In this document: positions 30,909-39,166 of the stretch, piece after piece | How positions within the stretch are numbered: position 1 is the first letter of the stretch | How the letters are laid out: each line of letters begins with the position of its first letter | From: Helicobacter didelphidarum | GTDB lineage: Bacteria > Campylobacterota > Campylobacteria > Campylobacterales > Helicobacteraceae | Reading direction: 5' to 3' | NCBI RefSeq assembly: GCF_003364195.1 | Contig: NZ_NXLQ01000004.1 | Coordinates: forward strand, 42,235 to 106,234 | DNA length: 64,000 bases | The notes under the pieces: model-generated | The model's database searches: none | Told to the model about the DNA's origin: nothing | Seen by the model: only the letters and a program-made list of their open reading frames with translations | Made by a program: the position numbers and the translations under genes

Positions 30909-31604
30909 TCATTTTTTATTACTTGCTGCTTCAAGAATTTTCTGAATCTGTTCATTTGCTTTAAAGCTTGCTTGAAATTCAACACGACGAGAAAGCTCAT
31001 CGGTCGCTAAAGGTTTTGCAAAACTCACTCCATTCGCCCTCAAAAGTGTTATGAGCCATTCTTGTTTATCAGCGATACTCGGTAACGAAAAACAATATTT
31101 TAACACCTGAAACGCCCTCTCTTGGCTTAATTCTGCATTCCCTAAATAACGTCTCTCCAATGATTGTGCACCTTCCCAATCTTGAGATGTATGCCCTTCA
31201 ATGCGTATATCTTCAATAAAATCACGATATTTTTCACTGTAGAGAATCTTAATATAGCGTGGAAAAAAATCATTTAAAATGTGTTGGAATCTCTCTTTTA
31301 CTCTCTTTTGTCCAACATCAAACAAAATATCTTGTTTTTGGAATCTAATAGTTGTATCTTCATCAATAAATGCATTCCATTTCATTAAATCTTTGCCAAA
31401 TTCTTTCATTAAATCTTTGTAAAGTTCTTGCTGGAGATTAGAATAGTTTTTAGCTAAATCACGCATTTTATCATTTTGTTGCTCAAGTTGTTTTTTATCA
31501 TTTTCTATTGTAACCATAAATGCTATCGCAATCATCATAAAAATCATCATGATTCCAGACATCATATCTGATATTGTAATCCAATGACTTGATTTTTCTT
31601 CCAT
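30909..31604 (-). CDS. ZorB-like MotB/OmpA-family stator protein
   Basis: 231 residues. A single N-terminal membrane helix begins SHWITISDMMSGIMMIFMM; Asp13 at its start is where MotB, ExbD and ZorB proteins carry the proton-binding aspartate. A charged helical linker (about 38-85) leads to an OmpA-like peptidoglycan-binding domain with EDIRIEGHTS, an AELSQERAFQVL helix and DELSRRVEFQ. This layout (one helix plus OmpA domain) and the ISDxMSG motif are typical of ZorB of the Zorya anti-phage system. I chose the ATG at 31604 because GAGGAG precedes it; an upstream in-frame start would add 23 residues and displace the helix. It lies 175 nt after the ZorA-like gene on the same strand. No ZorC, ZorD or ZorE gene follows. 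Inference: an inner-membrane stator subunit anchored to the wall. Confidence 0.75.
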   Translation of the reverse strand: MEEKSSHWITISDMMSGIMMIFMMIAIAFMVTIENDKKQLEQQNDKMRDLAKNYSNLQQELYKDLMKEFGKDLMKWNAFIDEDTTIRFQKQDILFDVGQKRVKERFQHILNDFFPRYIKILYSEKYRDFIEDIRIEGHTSQDWEGAQSLERRYLGNAELSQERAFQVLKYCFSLPSIADKQEWLITLLRANGVSFAKPLATDELSRRVEFQASFKANEQIQKILEAASNKK

Positions 31605-31672
31605 AATTTCTCCTCGATTGCAACTTATTAAAAGCAAAATATTCTCATATGGCTGATAACACATTATGATCA

Positions 31673-31707
31673 AAAATAGCTAAACTTGTTTATAATTATG
31701 CTATTTT
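31673..31707. promoter_or_regulatory. Inverted repeat in the zorA-zorB gap
   Basis: AAAATAGC (31673-31680) and GCTATTTT (31700-31707) are exact reverse complements with a 19-nt loop. They lie in the 175-nt gap between the two motor genes. No T run follows on either strand, so it may attenuate or process the message rather than terminate it. Confidence 0.35.
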
Positions 31708-31779
31708 CTGTATAATTTAGAATTAATAATATTTTGTAATCTCTCTATACATTCTTTATTTATATTATTTTAAGATATG

Positions 31780-34700
31780 TCATGCCCCCATAAGTTCCCT
31801 CACTCGTTTCAAAAACCACTCATAATTATTTGCAAAGCTTTGTGTCATTTTTTCCATTTTAGTATCAAGATTCTCGAGATTTGCTCCTAAGCTATTATGT
31901 AATTTCGCACTTTCAGCAACAAGCATTTCTGTATTTGTTTTAAAATGTTGCACAACAACATTAAATGCTTGTTCCTGTGTATTAAAGAGTTTATTACTAG
32001 AATCTGTGAGCACATGAACATTTTCTTTTATTGAAAGAATGGCTTTATTAATTTCTTGGGCAGCAATATTCTGATTTTTTATATTTGCCTGCATACTTGC
32101 TTGCATAAGCTTAACATACTGCACACAAAGATTTTTAAAATTATTATTTAATGCTTCAAAATTCCCCTTAGAATTTTTTTCAAAATTTATAAGAATAGAA
32201 TCAAAATGAATAATTTTTTGTTCCATATTACCCAATAAATCAGTATTTTTTTGAAGAACTTGACCAAAATTTATATTGAGATTATTATAAAAATCTGCAA
32301 AAGTTGTTTCCAAATGGTTATAGAATCTTTGGCTAAATTCCTGTGTATTTTTTAGAAGATTTTGATTAGTTGCTTGATTATTTTCCTGTAATACTTGTAA
32401 ATCTTTCGTTATATTGGCACAATTTACATTAATTTGACTACTTGCATTGCTAAAGTGTTGCACAAATGATTCAAGATTTACATTCATATCTTGATAAAAC
32501 TCTTTACTTTTTGCTTGTATGTCCTCCATAATTGTAGTATTTAGTGCGAGACTCTGTTGCAAATTTTGATGATAATTTTTCTGATTATCTTCATGAACTC
32601 TTGTAAGCGCTTGAATGAGTGCATGAAGATTATTTCTTGCCTCATCTCCCACAAGTGTTAAAGTCTTTGAAAGAGAAAGGGAATTTTGTTGCAATTTCTC
32701 TAAGGTAGAATCTGCATTATTCGCAAGTTTTTCATGCGTTATGTGTAAAAACTCATCAAATTTTTTATGTGTTTGCAAAAGATTATTAGAAATATTCATT
32801 GCTTGCGAATCAAGACTTTTTACCATTAGGTTATTTTCTTTTTCAAGCATATCAGAAAAATTAATATAATTGTGTTCAAGCATTTTATTAAATTTACTTA
32901 ACATTTGTTGAAGATTTGTATCAAGACAGGTGGTTTGTGTCTGCAAAAATTCGTGAAGTGCATTACCTTTTGCTACCAAATCTTTTCCAAGCTGTTCTGT
33001 TTGTGTGCTAAAAATATCTTTGAGATTTGCATTTTGTGTTTCAAGATTCTGCGTAAGATTCTGTGTTTGTGTGCTGAGAAACTCTCCTAGCTCTTGAGTA
33101 TGTCTATCAAATGTAGAATTCATTTTCTTATATTGTCCCTTCAAGAGTTCATTGAAATCATCAGAAGTTTGTATAAAATATTGACTTGAAGTTTTCATAA
33201 CTTCATTTACAGAATCTGTCATCTTATTATGTTGTGTTTGTAGTTTTTCCTCTAATAAACCAAAGGTCTCATTAGTATTTTTATGTAAGATTTCTACTTG
33301 CTCTAATAGATTAGCATTAAGTGTTTGGATATTTGATTCTAATTGTTCTTTATAACTTGATTGTAAGGTATGAAGGTTCTGAATTGTTTCTTGCATAGTC
33401 TGCTTATTCGTAGTTTCAATTTTTTCAAGGGCTACTTTATGGAGATTTTCAAGCATTGTAATATTTTCATTAATGTAAGATTTATTTGCTTCAATAAATC
33501 GCTGTGTGTTATCATGAATGCTTTTTTGAGTATTTTGTGAAGACTCCAATATTTTTTCTTGCAAAGCAATATAATTTTCAAGCACTTTATCTTGGAAACT
33601 CTGATATAAATCATTCATATTCTCTAGGATTGTCGTATGTGTAATTTGCAAAGAATCTTGCAACCTTTTATCTCGTTCCTCAAATGTATTTTGGATACTA
33701 TTAAGAGAATCTTTTGTAAAATCTTGCAACGCATTTGCATGTTCTTTGAGTGTTCCTCGTAAAACATCTGTTGTTGTAGAAATATTGCGATTTAAAATAT
33801 TAAATTTATCATCATAAAGATTACACATAGATTCATGCATATTGTGTGCATATTCAAGACTTTTATTACTACTTTCTCCTAGCTTTTCTAAAATAGTATC
33901 AGCATTTGTTTTAAAGGACTCATTGAGTAAAAGAAGTGCATTTGATTTCTCTTTTAAATCATTATTAATAGTATGGGCAAGATCATTTGAGGTTTGACTA
34001 GCATGTTTAAAAGATTTTAGAACTTCAGTATTTGCTTCAACTAGAGTGCTTTTAAACTCTTTATGAGAATCTTGCATAAAACTTAAAGCTTCAGCATGTT
34101 GAGTTTTCAATACATAAGCAACATGATTTAACTGCTCCATATTCTGATTGAAAAATGTTAAAAATTTTTCCTTATGATGTTCAAAATATTCCTCAAGATT
34201 ATTTTTTGATTCTTGAATAGAGAGAATAAAATCTTTTGAAGTTTGTAGTGCCTCAATGCTAGAATCTTTGAGCATACTAATAGTTTTTAATTTCTCCTCA
34301 AAACTTGCCTCAAGATTCCCAAGTGCATGTAATGCTTGAATGAGTCTTTCCTGGATGGTATGATTTAACTCATGATAATGCTGAATCTCTTCTAAACTTA
34401 TCTTATTTGCCAAGATAGCTTGTGTGGCTTCATTCATACACTCTTGTGCGTGGTGGAGGCTTTTTTGCATTTCTCGTAAAGAATGTGTATGGGATTCTAT
34501 CTGTTCCTTATAGTTGTCTTGCCATGTCAGCATATTTTTTGTTGCTTCATTAAGTTGTTTAAAATTTTCTCCAAATTGCTCTTTTAGATTTGTATTAAAG
34601 TCACTAATAACAATTTCTAATGCTTTAATTAATTCTTTACTTGCTCCACTTGCAAGTGTTTCTAATGCTTTATGTAGGGAATTATCAATGTCTTTTAACA

Positions 34701-35142
34701 TTCCCTTTAAATCAGTTTCAAAATTACTTTTCCTTGAAATTTCACTTAGAATATCTCTCATGATATTTGTAAGACTTGATATTTCACGCAAATGAAGTAA
34801 TTCATCAAACTTATATGCCTGGGTAGCAATAAACTTTAATTCGCTTTCTTCTGCTATTTTTCCTTTTCCTTTTTGGTAAATACTAATAGCAATAGCCAAA
34901 CCCATGCCAACAATAGAGGTATAAAATGCAGTTTTTAATCCATCTAAAAGTGTAGGCACAGATTCTAAAAGATTATGTGTATCAAACCCCAATAGTCCAA
35001 TAAAAATTCCAACAAAAGTTCCAAGAATACCGATACTCATTATGAGGGACTTAAAATCTTTATGTTCTTTACCATTAAAACTTTTCATATCCCATACTGC
35101 TAATGCTAACATGATTATGGTAAAAACTATATTGACGATCAT
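31780..35142 (-). CDS. ZorA-like MotA/TolQ/ExbB-family channel with ~1000-residue helical tail
   Basis: 1120 residues. Three membrane helices lie in the first 105 residues: VNIVFTIIMLALAV, SIGILGTFVGIFIGLLGF and TAFYTSIVGMGLAIAIS. The GILGTFVGIFIGLLG and LLDGLKTAFYTSIVGMG segments are characteristic of ZorA-type MotA/ExbB proteins. The rest is a cytoplasmic alpha-helical tail, longer than in described ZorA proteins as I recall them. Around residues 660-815 it contains an ungapped run of 22-residue repeats, with starts such as EFLSTQT, DIFSTQT, EFLQTQT and EFLHITH spaced at exact multiples of 22. Published ZorAB complexes are proton-driven 5:2 motors with long helical tails. The ATG follows GAGAGG, and a promoter lies at 35262-35270. 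The partner is the ZorB-like gene. It is not a chemoreceptor or SMC protein: there is no signalling hairpin or ATPase. Confidence 0.78.
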   Translation of the reverse strand: MIVNIVFTIIMLALAVWDMKSFNGKEHKDFKSLIMSIGILGTFVGIFIGLLGFDTHNLLESVPTLLDGLKTAFYTSIVGMGLAIAISIYQKGKGKIAEESELKFIATQAYKFDELLHLREISSLTNIMRDILSEISRKSNFETDLKGMLKDIDNSLHKALETLASGASKELIKALEIVISDFNTNLKEQFGENFKQLNEATKNMLTWQDNYKEQIESHTHSLREMQKSLHHAQECMNEATQAILANKISLEEIQHYHELNHTIQERLIQALHALGNLEASFEEKLKTISMLKDSSIEALQTSKDFILSIQESKNNLEEYFEHHKEKFLTFFNQNMEQLNHVAYVLKTQHAEALSFMQDSHKEFKSTLVEANTEVLKSFKHASQTSNDLAHTINNDLKEKSNALLLLNESFKTNADTILEKLGESSNKSLEYAHNMHESMCNLYDDKFNILNRNISTTTDVLRGTLKEHANALQDFTKDSLNSIQNTFEERDKRLQDSLQITHTTILENMNDLYQSFQDKVLENYIALQEKILESSQNTQKSIHDNTQRFIEANKSYINENITMLENLHKVALEKIETTNKQTMQETIQNLHTLQSSYKEQLESNIQTLNANLLEQVEILHKNTNETFGLLEEKLQTQHNKMTDSVNEVMKTSSQYFIQTSDDFNELLKGQYKKMNSTFDRHTQELGEFLSTQTQNLTQNLETQNANLKDIFSTQTEQLGKDLVAKGNALHEFLQTQTTCLDTNLQQMLSKFNKMLEHNYINFSDMLEKENNLMVKSLDSQAMNISNNLLQTHKKFDEFLHITHEKLANNADSTLEKLQQNSLSLSKTLTLVGDEARNNLHALIQALTRVHEDNQKNYHQNLQQSLALNTTIMEDIQAKSKEFYQDMNVNLESFVQHFSNASSQINVNCANITKDLQVLQENNQATNQNLLKNTQEFSQRFYNHLETTFADFYNNLNINFGQVLQKNTDLLGNMEQKIIHFDSILINFEKNSKGNFEALNNNFKNLCVQYVKLMQASMQANIKNQNIAAQEINKAILSIKENVHVLTDSSNKLFNTQEQAFNVVVQHFKTNTEMLVAESAKLHNSLGANLENLDTKMEKMTQSFANNYEWFLKRVRELMGA

Positions 35143-35261
35143 TATAACCTCTCTAATTATTTCGAAATAAATATTCTTTTATTTTTGAATCTAAAAGTGC
35201 TAAAATTAATCCTTAACATTGCATTGCTAAAATCACTATAAGAAAGCGTAAAAATGGCTTA

Positions 35262-35270
35262 ATTATAGCA
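35262..35270 (-). promoter_or_regulatory. Promoter (-10) of the ZorA-like gene
   Basis: On the minus strand the sequence reads TGCTATAAT, an ideal extended -10, about 120 nt upstream of the ATG at 35142. Confidence 0.6.
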
Positions 35271-35484
35271 AAAAATATTTTTTTAATTAACTTTTATACA
35301 TAAATACTTGAATAATTTAATTGTTTATTGAGAATTTTATTCGAGAGGCTTTTATTTCTTATAACAACAGATACGATGGTATTATCTCAAATTCTGTTCA
35401 AAATTTATGTAAGTCATTACAGACTTCTATACAAAAAACATTTAGAATTTATATAAAGAATAAAATATAATGTAACTGAAAATT

Positions 35485-35493
35485 TGCTATAAT
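35485..35493 (+). promoter_or_regulatory. Promoter (-10) of the hypothetical-purN unit
   Basis: TGCTATAAT, an ideal extended -10, lies 48 nt upstream of the ATG at 35542. Confidence 0.6.
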
Positions 35494-35541
35494 ATAAAAT
35501 TTATTGGTAAAATTCTCTCAATATATAACAGGAGCATTTTT

Positions 35542-35925
35542 ATGGAATATAAAAACAATAAACAATCTAATCATCACAATAAAAAAATCTCCAAGTCCAA
35601 CAAGAATCAGAGCATATCTTTAGAATCCAAACAATCTCAACAATACAATCATACATCATCTCCATCATATCAAACTGTTAGCACTAACACACAAATTCAA
35701 GATCTTCTTGAGGAAATTCAAGAACTTGAATTAGAAATTCTCGATATGTTTGAAGTAATTTTTCATTTTATAAATTTAAAAAAAGAGAGATTGCAAGATG
35801 CTTTGCAATACTATATGCAAATTTTAGAATCACAAAATGAAAACACACCATATAATGCACAACATATTATTGAGATTATTAAAATAATTCAGACTCAAAA
35901 ACCAGAATGGTTTTCAAATCAATAA
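35542..35925 (+). CDS. Hypothetical helical protein upstream of purN
   Basis: 127 residues, family not recognised. The first 50 residues are low complexity, rich in Asn, Ser, Gln and Lys. The second half is predicted to be helical and acidic (DLLEEIQELELEILDMFEVI, then KKERLQDALQYYMQILES), which suggests a small coiled-coil or dimerisation module. GGAG lies 6-8 nt upstream of the ATG and a strong -10 lies 48 nt upstream, so it is probably expressed. Its stop is 13 nt before purN, which has no clear ribosome site of its own, so purN is likely translated by coupling. There is no signal peptide or Cys motif. Confidence 0.65.
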   Translation: MEYKNNKQSNHHNKKISKSNKNQSISLESKQSQQYNHTSSPSYQTVSTNTQIQDLLEEIQELELEILDMFEVIFHFINLKKERLQDALQYYMQILESQNENTPYNAQHIIEIIKIIQTQKPEWFSNQ

Positions 35926-35938
35926 CAAGCAACAATAT

Positions 35939-36727
35939 ATGCAACAATATATCAATATAGCAATTTTAATTAGCGGAAATGGAACGAATATGGAAAACCT
36001 TATTCAGACACTCCATAATAAAACACTCTCACAAGCCTTACATACAAATGGAATAAAATTACAAAACAATAAAACATTGAATGATATAGATTCTAGTCAA
36101 AGCAATCATGAGTTGCCTTATCGAGAAGCTTTTGGAAGAGAAGTTCTTTCTGAACGACAAAATATGCAAAATATTATAATTAATGCGAATAATAATTATA
36201 AAGACTTAGTAAAAAATGACCCCATAATCAATGTTTTTCAGGTTATTAGCAATAAAAGTTCTGCTTATGGACTTATTCGAGCAAAAAATTTACATATTCC
36301 AACTTATGTTATAGAATCAAAAGCAAAAACACGGGAAGATTTTGATTATGAATTAGCACAACATTTATCAAACCTCAATAAAAATCACCAAGTCAATTAT
36401 GTTTTATTTGCTGGTTTTATGCGGATTCTTGGTAAGAAATTTTTTGAATCTTTGTCAAATATGACAATTCTCAATATCCATCCAAGCTATTTACCATTAC
36501 ATAAAGGTGCAAATGGGATAGAGGAGAGTTTTTATGATACAAATGATTTTGGTGGTGTGAGCATTCATTATGTAAGTGAAGAATTAGATTCTGGCACACT
36601 CATTATGCAAGAAAAGATTCAAAAAATCCACAATGAAAGTTTAGAATCTTTTAGCAATCGCATACATATTTTAGAGTACAAACTTTATCCTCAAGCTTTT
36701 TTAAAAGTTATACTGCAACAAAAATAA
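35939..36727 (+). CDS. purN: Phosphoribosylglycinamide formyltransferase with an internal insertion
   Basis: Transfers a formyl group from 10-formyl-THF to GAR in purine synthesis. The N-terminal ILISGNGTNMENL phosphate-binding loop and the catalytic trio Asn179, His181 (in ILNIHPSYLP) and Asp217 (in ELDSG) are all present, so it should be active. PurN is usually about 190-210 residues; this one has 262 because about 65 residues rich in Asn, Gln and Ser (about 28-95) are inserted after the first helix, before the VFQVISNKSSAYGL strand. No Shine-Dalgarno sequence is evident. It is the second gene of the unit starting at 35542. Confidence 0.92.
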   Translation: MQQYINIAILISGNGTNMENLIQTLHNKTLSQALHTNGIKLQNNKTLNDIDSSQSNHELPYREAFGREVLSERQNMQNIIINANNNYKDLVKNDPIINVFQVISNKSSAYGLIRAKNLHIPTYVIESKAKTREDFDYELAQHLSNLNKNHQVNYVLFAGFMRILGKKFFESLSNMTILNIHPSYLPLHKGANGIEESFYDTNDFGGVSIHYVSEELDSGTLIMQEKIQKIHNESLESFSNRIHILEYKLYPQAFLKVILQQK

Positions 36728-37066
36728 TTAAACTGCGATAAAATACACCTGCCTAATTATTACAATAATATCTATAATATTAAGTCTATATTAATGTTTA
36801 TATGGCTTAAAAATTTTCGCAATCTTGCGGATGCAAATTAACATTTTAAGACAATTAATCTTACATTCACCAACAACCAAATTTGTTGTTATACAAAACA
36901 AAATCCAGATAAATAAAATCTACAAAAGAATAATTGCCTATTAATCAAAATATTGTGAAATATAGTTAAAATCAGGCATTTAATCATAGCTTATAATATA
37001 ATATAAATATGAAATCACAAATTTATGATACAATATAGGTTTTGTAAAATAATTTAAAGGATTAGA
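36728..37066. other. Intergenic region purN/tolQ-like
   Basis: 339 bp without a gene. A small hairpin at 36816-36831 (TTCGCAA, two bases, TTGCGGA, with one G-U pair) follows purN but lacks a T run. The tolQ-like promoter is at the right end. Nothing else was recognised. Confidence 0.4.
37026..37034 (+). promoter_or_regulatory. Promoter (-10) of the tolQRA-like operon
   Basis: TGATACAAT, an extended -10, lies 32 nt upstream of the ATG at 37067. No Fur-box-like sequence was seen next to it, which fits a Tol rather than an iron-regulated TonB system, although this is weak evidence. Confidence 0.45.
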
Positions 37067-37720
37067 ATGGTAGCAGTGCTTAGTTTTTTTGAATCAAGTG
37101 GTTTAATAACGCTGCTTGTAATTCTTTGGCTTTCACTTTATGTGATTGCAACCTTATGGATATTCATCTATAAGTGGTTTGTAATCAAGGGATTGCAGGA
37201 TAGAGAATCTTATTCTTTAGATTTATTGCTTTCACGCGATATTAGTATTCCTCAAAGTGCAATATTTGCACGTTCAAAAGGGCACAATATTCTCTCAAAG
37301 GAAATGCTGAATGTATGGAAAGCACAGATTCTAAAAGTTGCAAGTGGTGGTCTTACATTCCTTAGTATAGTAAGTTCAACTGCTCCTTTTATAGGTCTGT
37401 TTGGAACAGTATCAGAAATATTAGAAGCATTTGCTCATTTAGGATCGCAAGGACAAGCAACATTTGAAGTCATTGCTCCTATCATATCAAAAGCCCTTGT
37501 AGCTACTGCATGGGGGATTCTATGTGCGATTCCAGCATATTCATTTTACCTCATTTTGAAGAGAAAAATTTCTGTCCTTGCAGTATGTCTGCAAGCACAA
37601 ATTGATATTGCAGTTTCTACGATAGATAACCATCAAGCAAATGGATTCCAACAAACAAAAAATACATTTATTCAAGAAACCAACAATAATGCTGTATGGG
37701 GTGGTAAAGCAAATGGATGA
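37067..37720 (+). CDS. tolQ: TolQ/ExbB-family proton channel protein
   Basis: 217 residues with three membrane helices: LITLLVILWLSLYVIATLWIF (about 12-33), LTFLSIVSSTAPFIGLFGTV (about 100-120) and ALVATAWGILCAIPAYSFYL (about 143-165). APFIGLFGTVSEI is the signature of the TolQ/ExbB/MotA family. It forms the pentameric channel that, with TolR/ExbD, energises TolA/TonB. It is longer than the small H. pylori ExbB and is followed by a TolA-like protein, so I favour TolQ, but no tolB or pal gene is adjacent and an ExbB role cannot be excluded. It overlaps the next gene by 8 nt. Confidence 0.85.
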   Translation: MVAVLSFFESSGLITLLVILWLSLYVIATLWIFIYKWFVIKGLQDRESYSLDLLLSRDISIPQSAIFARSKGHNILSKEMLNVWKAQILKVASGGLTFLSIVSSTAPFIGLFGTVSEILEAFAHLGSQGQATFEVIAPIISKALVATAWGILCAIPAYSFYLILKRKISVLAVCLQAQIDIAVSTIDNHQANGFQQTKNTFIQETNNNAVWGGKANG

Positions 37721-38105
37721 TTTAGAAATTGACGATAAACCAGAGTTAAACATTACACCTTTAGTAGATATTATGCTCGTATTACTCGCTATTCTCATGG
37801 TAACGACACCAGCAATTACTTATCGGGAAGATATTAATCTTCCTGATGGATCAAAGAGCAAAAAAGCAGAATTAAACCCTATTATGAGTGTGCGTATTGA
37901 TAAAAATAAGCAGATTTATATTGACAAAGATGTATTTAACTATCAAGATTTTAAAGAGAATTTTTCTTTGCGTGCAAATCGTTATGATAAAACAAAATCA
38001 GTCTATATTTATGCTGATAAAAATCTTTTCTATGGTGAAGTTGTTCCTATCTTTGCAGAGCTAAAAAAAGCAGGATTCACTAAAGTATCATTAGGAACAC
38101 AATGA
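37713..38105 (+). CDS. tolR: TolR/ExbD-family protein
   Basis: 130 residues. The N-terminal cytoplasmic segment leads into one membrane helix, NITPLVDIMLVLLAILMVT, with the proton-carrying Asp in PLVDIM, then a periplasmic domain with DINLPDGSKSKK and YIYADKNLFYGEVV. I chose the ATG at 37713 inside the end of the previous gene because it gives the family's usual length; a longer frame opens at 37641 without a ribosome site. Its stop overlaps the next start (ATGA). It works with the TolQ-like protein to convert proton flow into motion. Confidence 0.87.
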   Translation: MDDLEIDDKPELNITPLVDIMLVLLAILMVTTPAITYREDINLPDGSKSKKAELNPIMSVRIDKNKQIYIDKDVFNYQDFKENFSLRANRYDKTKSVYIYADKNLFYGEVVPIFAELKKAGFTKVSLGTQ

Positions 38106-39034
38106 AGCAAGATATTATTATCCATAACAATAATTTTTCACTACATTTCTTAAGTGCATGTGGAGCATTTATTATTTACATTCTATTGCTTTTATTACTT
38201 CTTGGCGGATTCCAATTTTATAAAGAACATATTCGTTATGGTGAAATGCCAGATTCCGAATTTATTGCAGAAATTGCTGATGGTATTGAGATAGCAGAAA
38301 TTATAGAATCAACAACGCCATCGGAACAAATACAAGAACAAATCAAAACGCCTCTGCAACAAGATTTAATTATCCCACAAACACAAAAACAAGATTCAAT
38401 AACCCCGACACAATCGCAGCAAAAATCAGAAAATTCCTCGCAAGATTCTACACCAAAACCAGCTGAAGTCAATCTTGCTGATATGTTTGCGAATGTTTCT
38501 GATGAAACCTTACAACATAAAAAAGTACGAGAAGAGATCCAACGTCAAGAAGAGATTAAATTGCGTAAAAAACAATTAGAAGATGCACAAAAAGAAAGAG
38601 CAGAAAAGCTTGCTCAAAATGTAGCTGCTATTGGACAAAGCACAAAGGCATTGCAACAAGCAACACAGAATCTCCAACAAAATGTAAAACAAGCGATAGC
38701 AACAAAAGTCAATCTTGAGAAACCAAAATTTATGGGTAATTCAAAAGATAAAGTAAAATATGATGAATGGTATGCACAAATTGAAAAAATTCTCATGACA
38801 GAATGGAGAAAAAGCTCAAAATTCTATCAAGCCACAACAAGTGCAAAAGTGCGTATTCGTATAGATTCTCATGGAAAACTTAACTATGTTCATATGATTC
38901 GCCAATCTCCGTATGGGGAATATAATAGCTCTGTGTTTAGCTTTCTTAAATCTATGGAACAACGCATCTTTCCAGCACCACCAGGTGATACAATCGAAAT
39001 GAGTTTAGAATTAGAAAATACATTAAAACATTGA
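38102..39034 (+). CDS. tolA: TolA/TonB-like energy-transducing protein
   Basis: 310 residues. One N-terminal membrane helix (FIIYILLLLLLLGGF), then a long Gln/Glu-rich spacer with a helical Lys/Glu segment (about 130-190), then a C-terminal domain (KVRIRIDSHGKLNYVHMIRQ...SFLKSMEQRIFPAPPGD) of the TolA/TonB fold. The helical rather than Pro-rich spacer and the FPAPP ending favour TolA. The start overlaps the tolR stop by 4 nt, so the three genes form an operon. Related exbB3-exbD3-TonB/TolA-like genes in C. jejuni precede tolB and pal; here the operon ends and rho converges. Confidence 0.78.
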   Translation: MKQDIIIHNNNFSLHFLSACGAFIIYILLLLLLLGGFQFYKEHIRYGEMPDSEFIAEIADGIEIAEIIESTTPSEQIQEQIKTPLQQDLIIPQTQKQDSITPTQSQQKSENSSQDSTPKPAEVNLADMFANVSDETLQHKKVREEIQRQEEIKLRKKQLEDAQKERAEKLAQNVAAIGQSTKALQQATQNLQQNVKQAIATKVNLEKPKFMGNSKDKVKYDEWYAQIEKILMTEWRKSSKFYQATTSAKVRIRIDSHGKLNYVHMIRQSPYGEYNSSVFSFLKSMEQRIFPAPPGDTIEMSLELENTLKH

Positions 39035-39166
39035 AGTAAAATTACCTGGTTAAAGAGCTTAAAATAGTTCTTGCAAAATTAGAATAATTGAAAAGTGTTT
39101 CTACATAAAGTCTTATCAAAACCTCTTAATATGGTATTCTTTGGAATTTATGAAATAAACAATCTT

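Larger units (their letters stand above)
35143..35541. other. Divergent promoter region of the zorAB-like and purN units
   Basis: 399 bp without a gene. Two clean extended -10 elements point outwards: one at 35262-35270 (minus, zorA-like) and one at 35485-35493 (plus, hypothetical-purN). Nothing else was recognised in between. Confidence 0.55.

Noticed and set aside
31780..35142. SMC, chemoreceptor or myosin-like identity for the long helical protein
   Set aside because: No Walker motifs, hinge or MCP signalling hairpin; the first 105 residues are a MotA/ExbB-type three-helix channel.
38102..39034. TonB for iron uptake
   Set aside because: The spacer is helical and Glu/Lys/Gln-rich rather than Pro-rich, there is no Fur-box-like sequence and no TonB-dependent receptor nearby; TolA-like is preferred but not proven.
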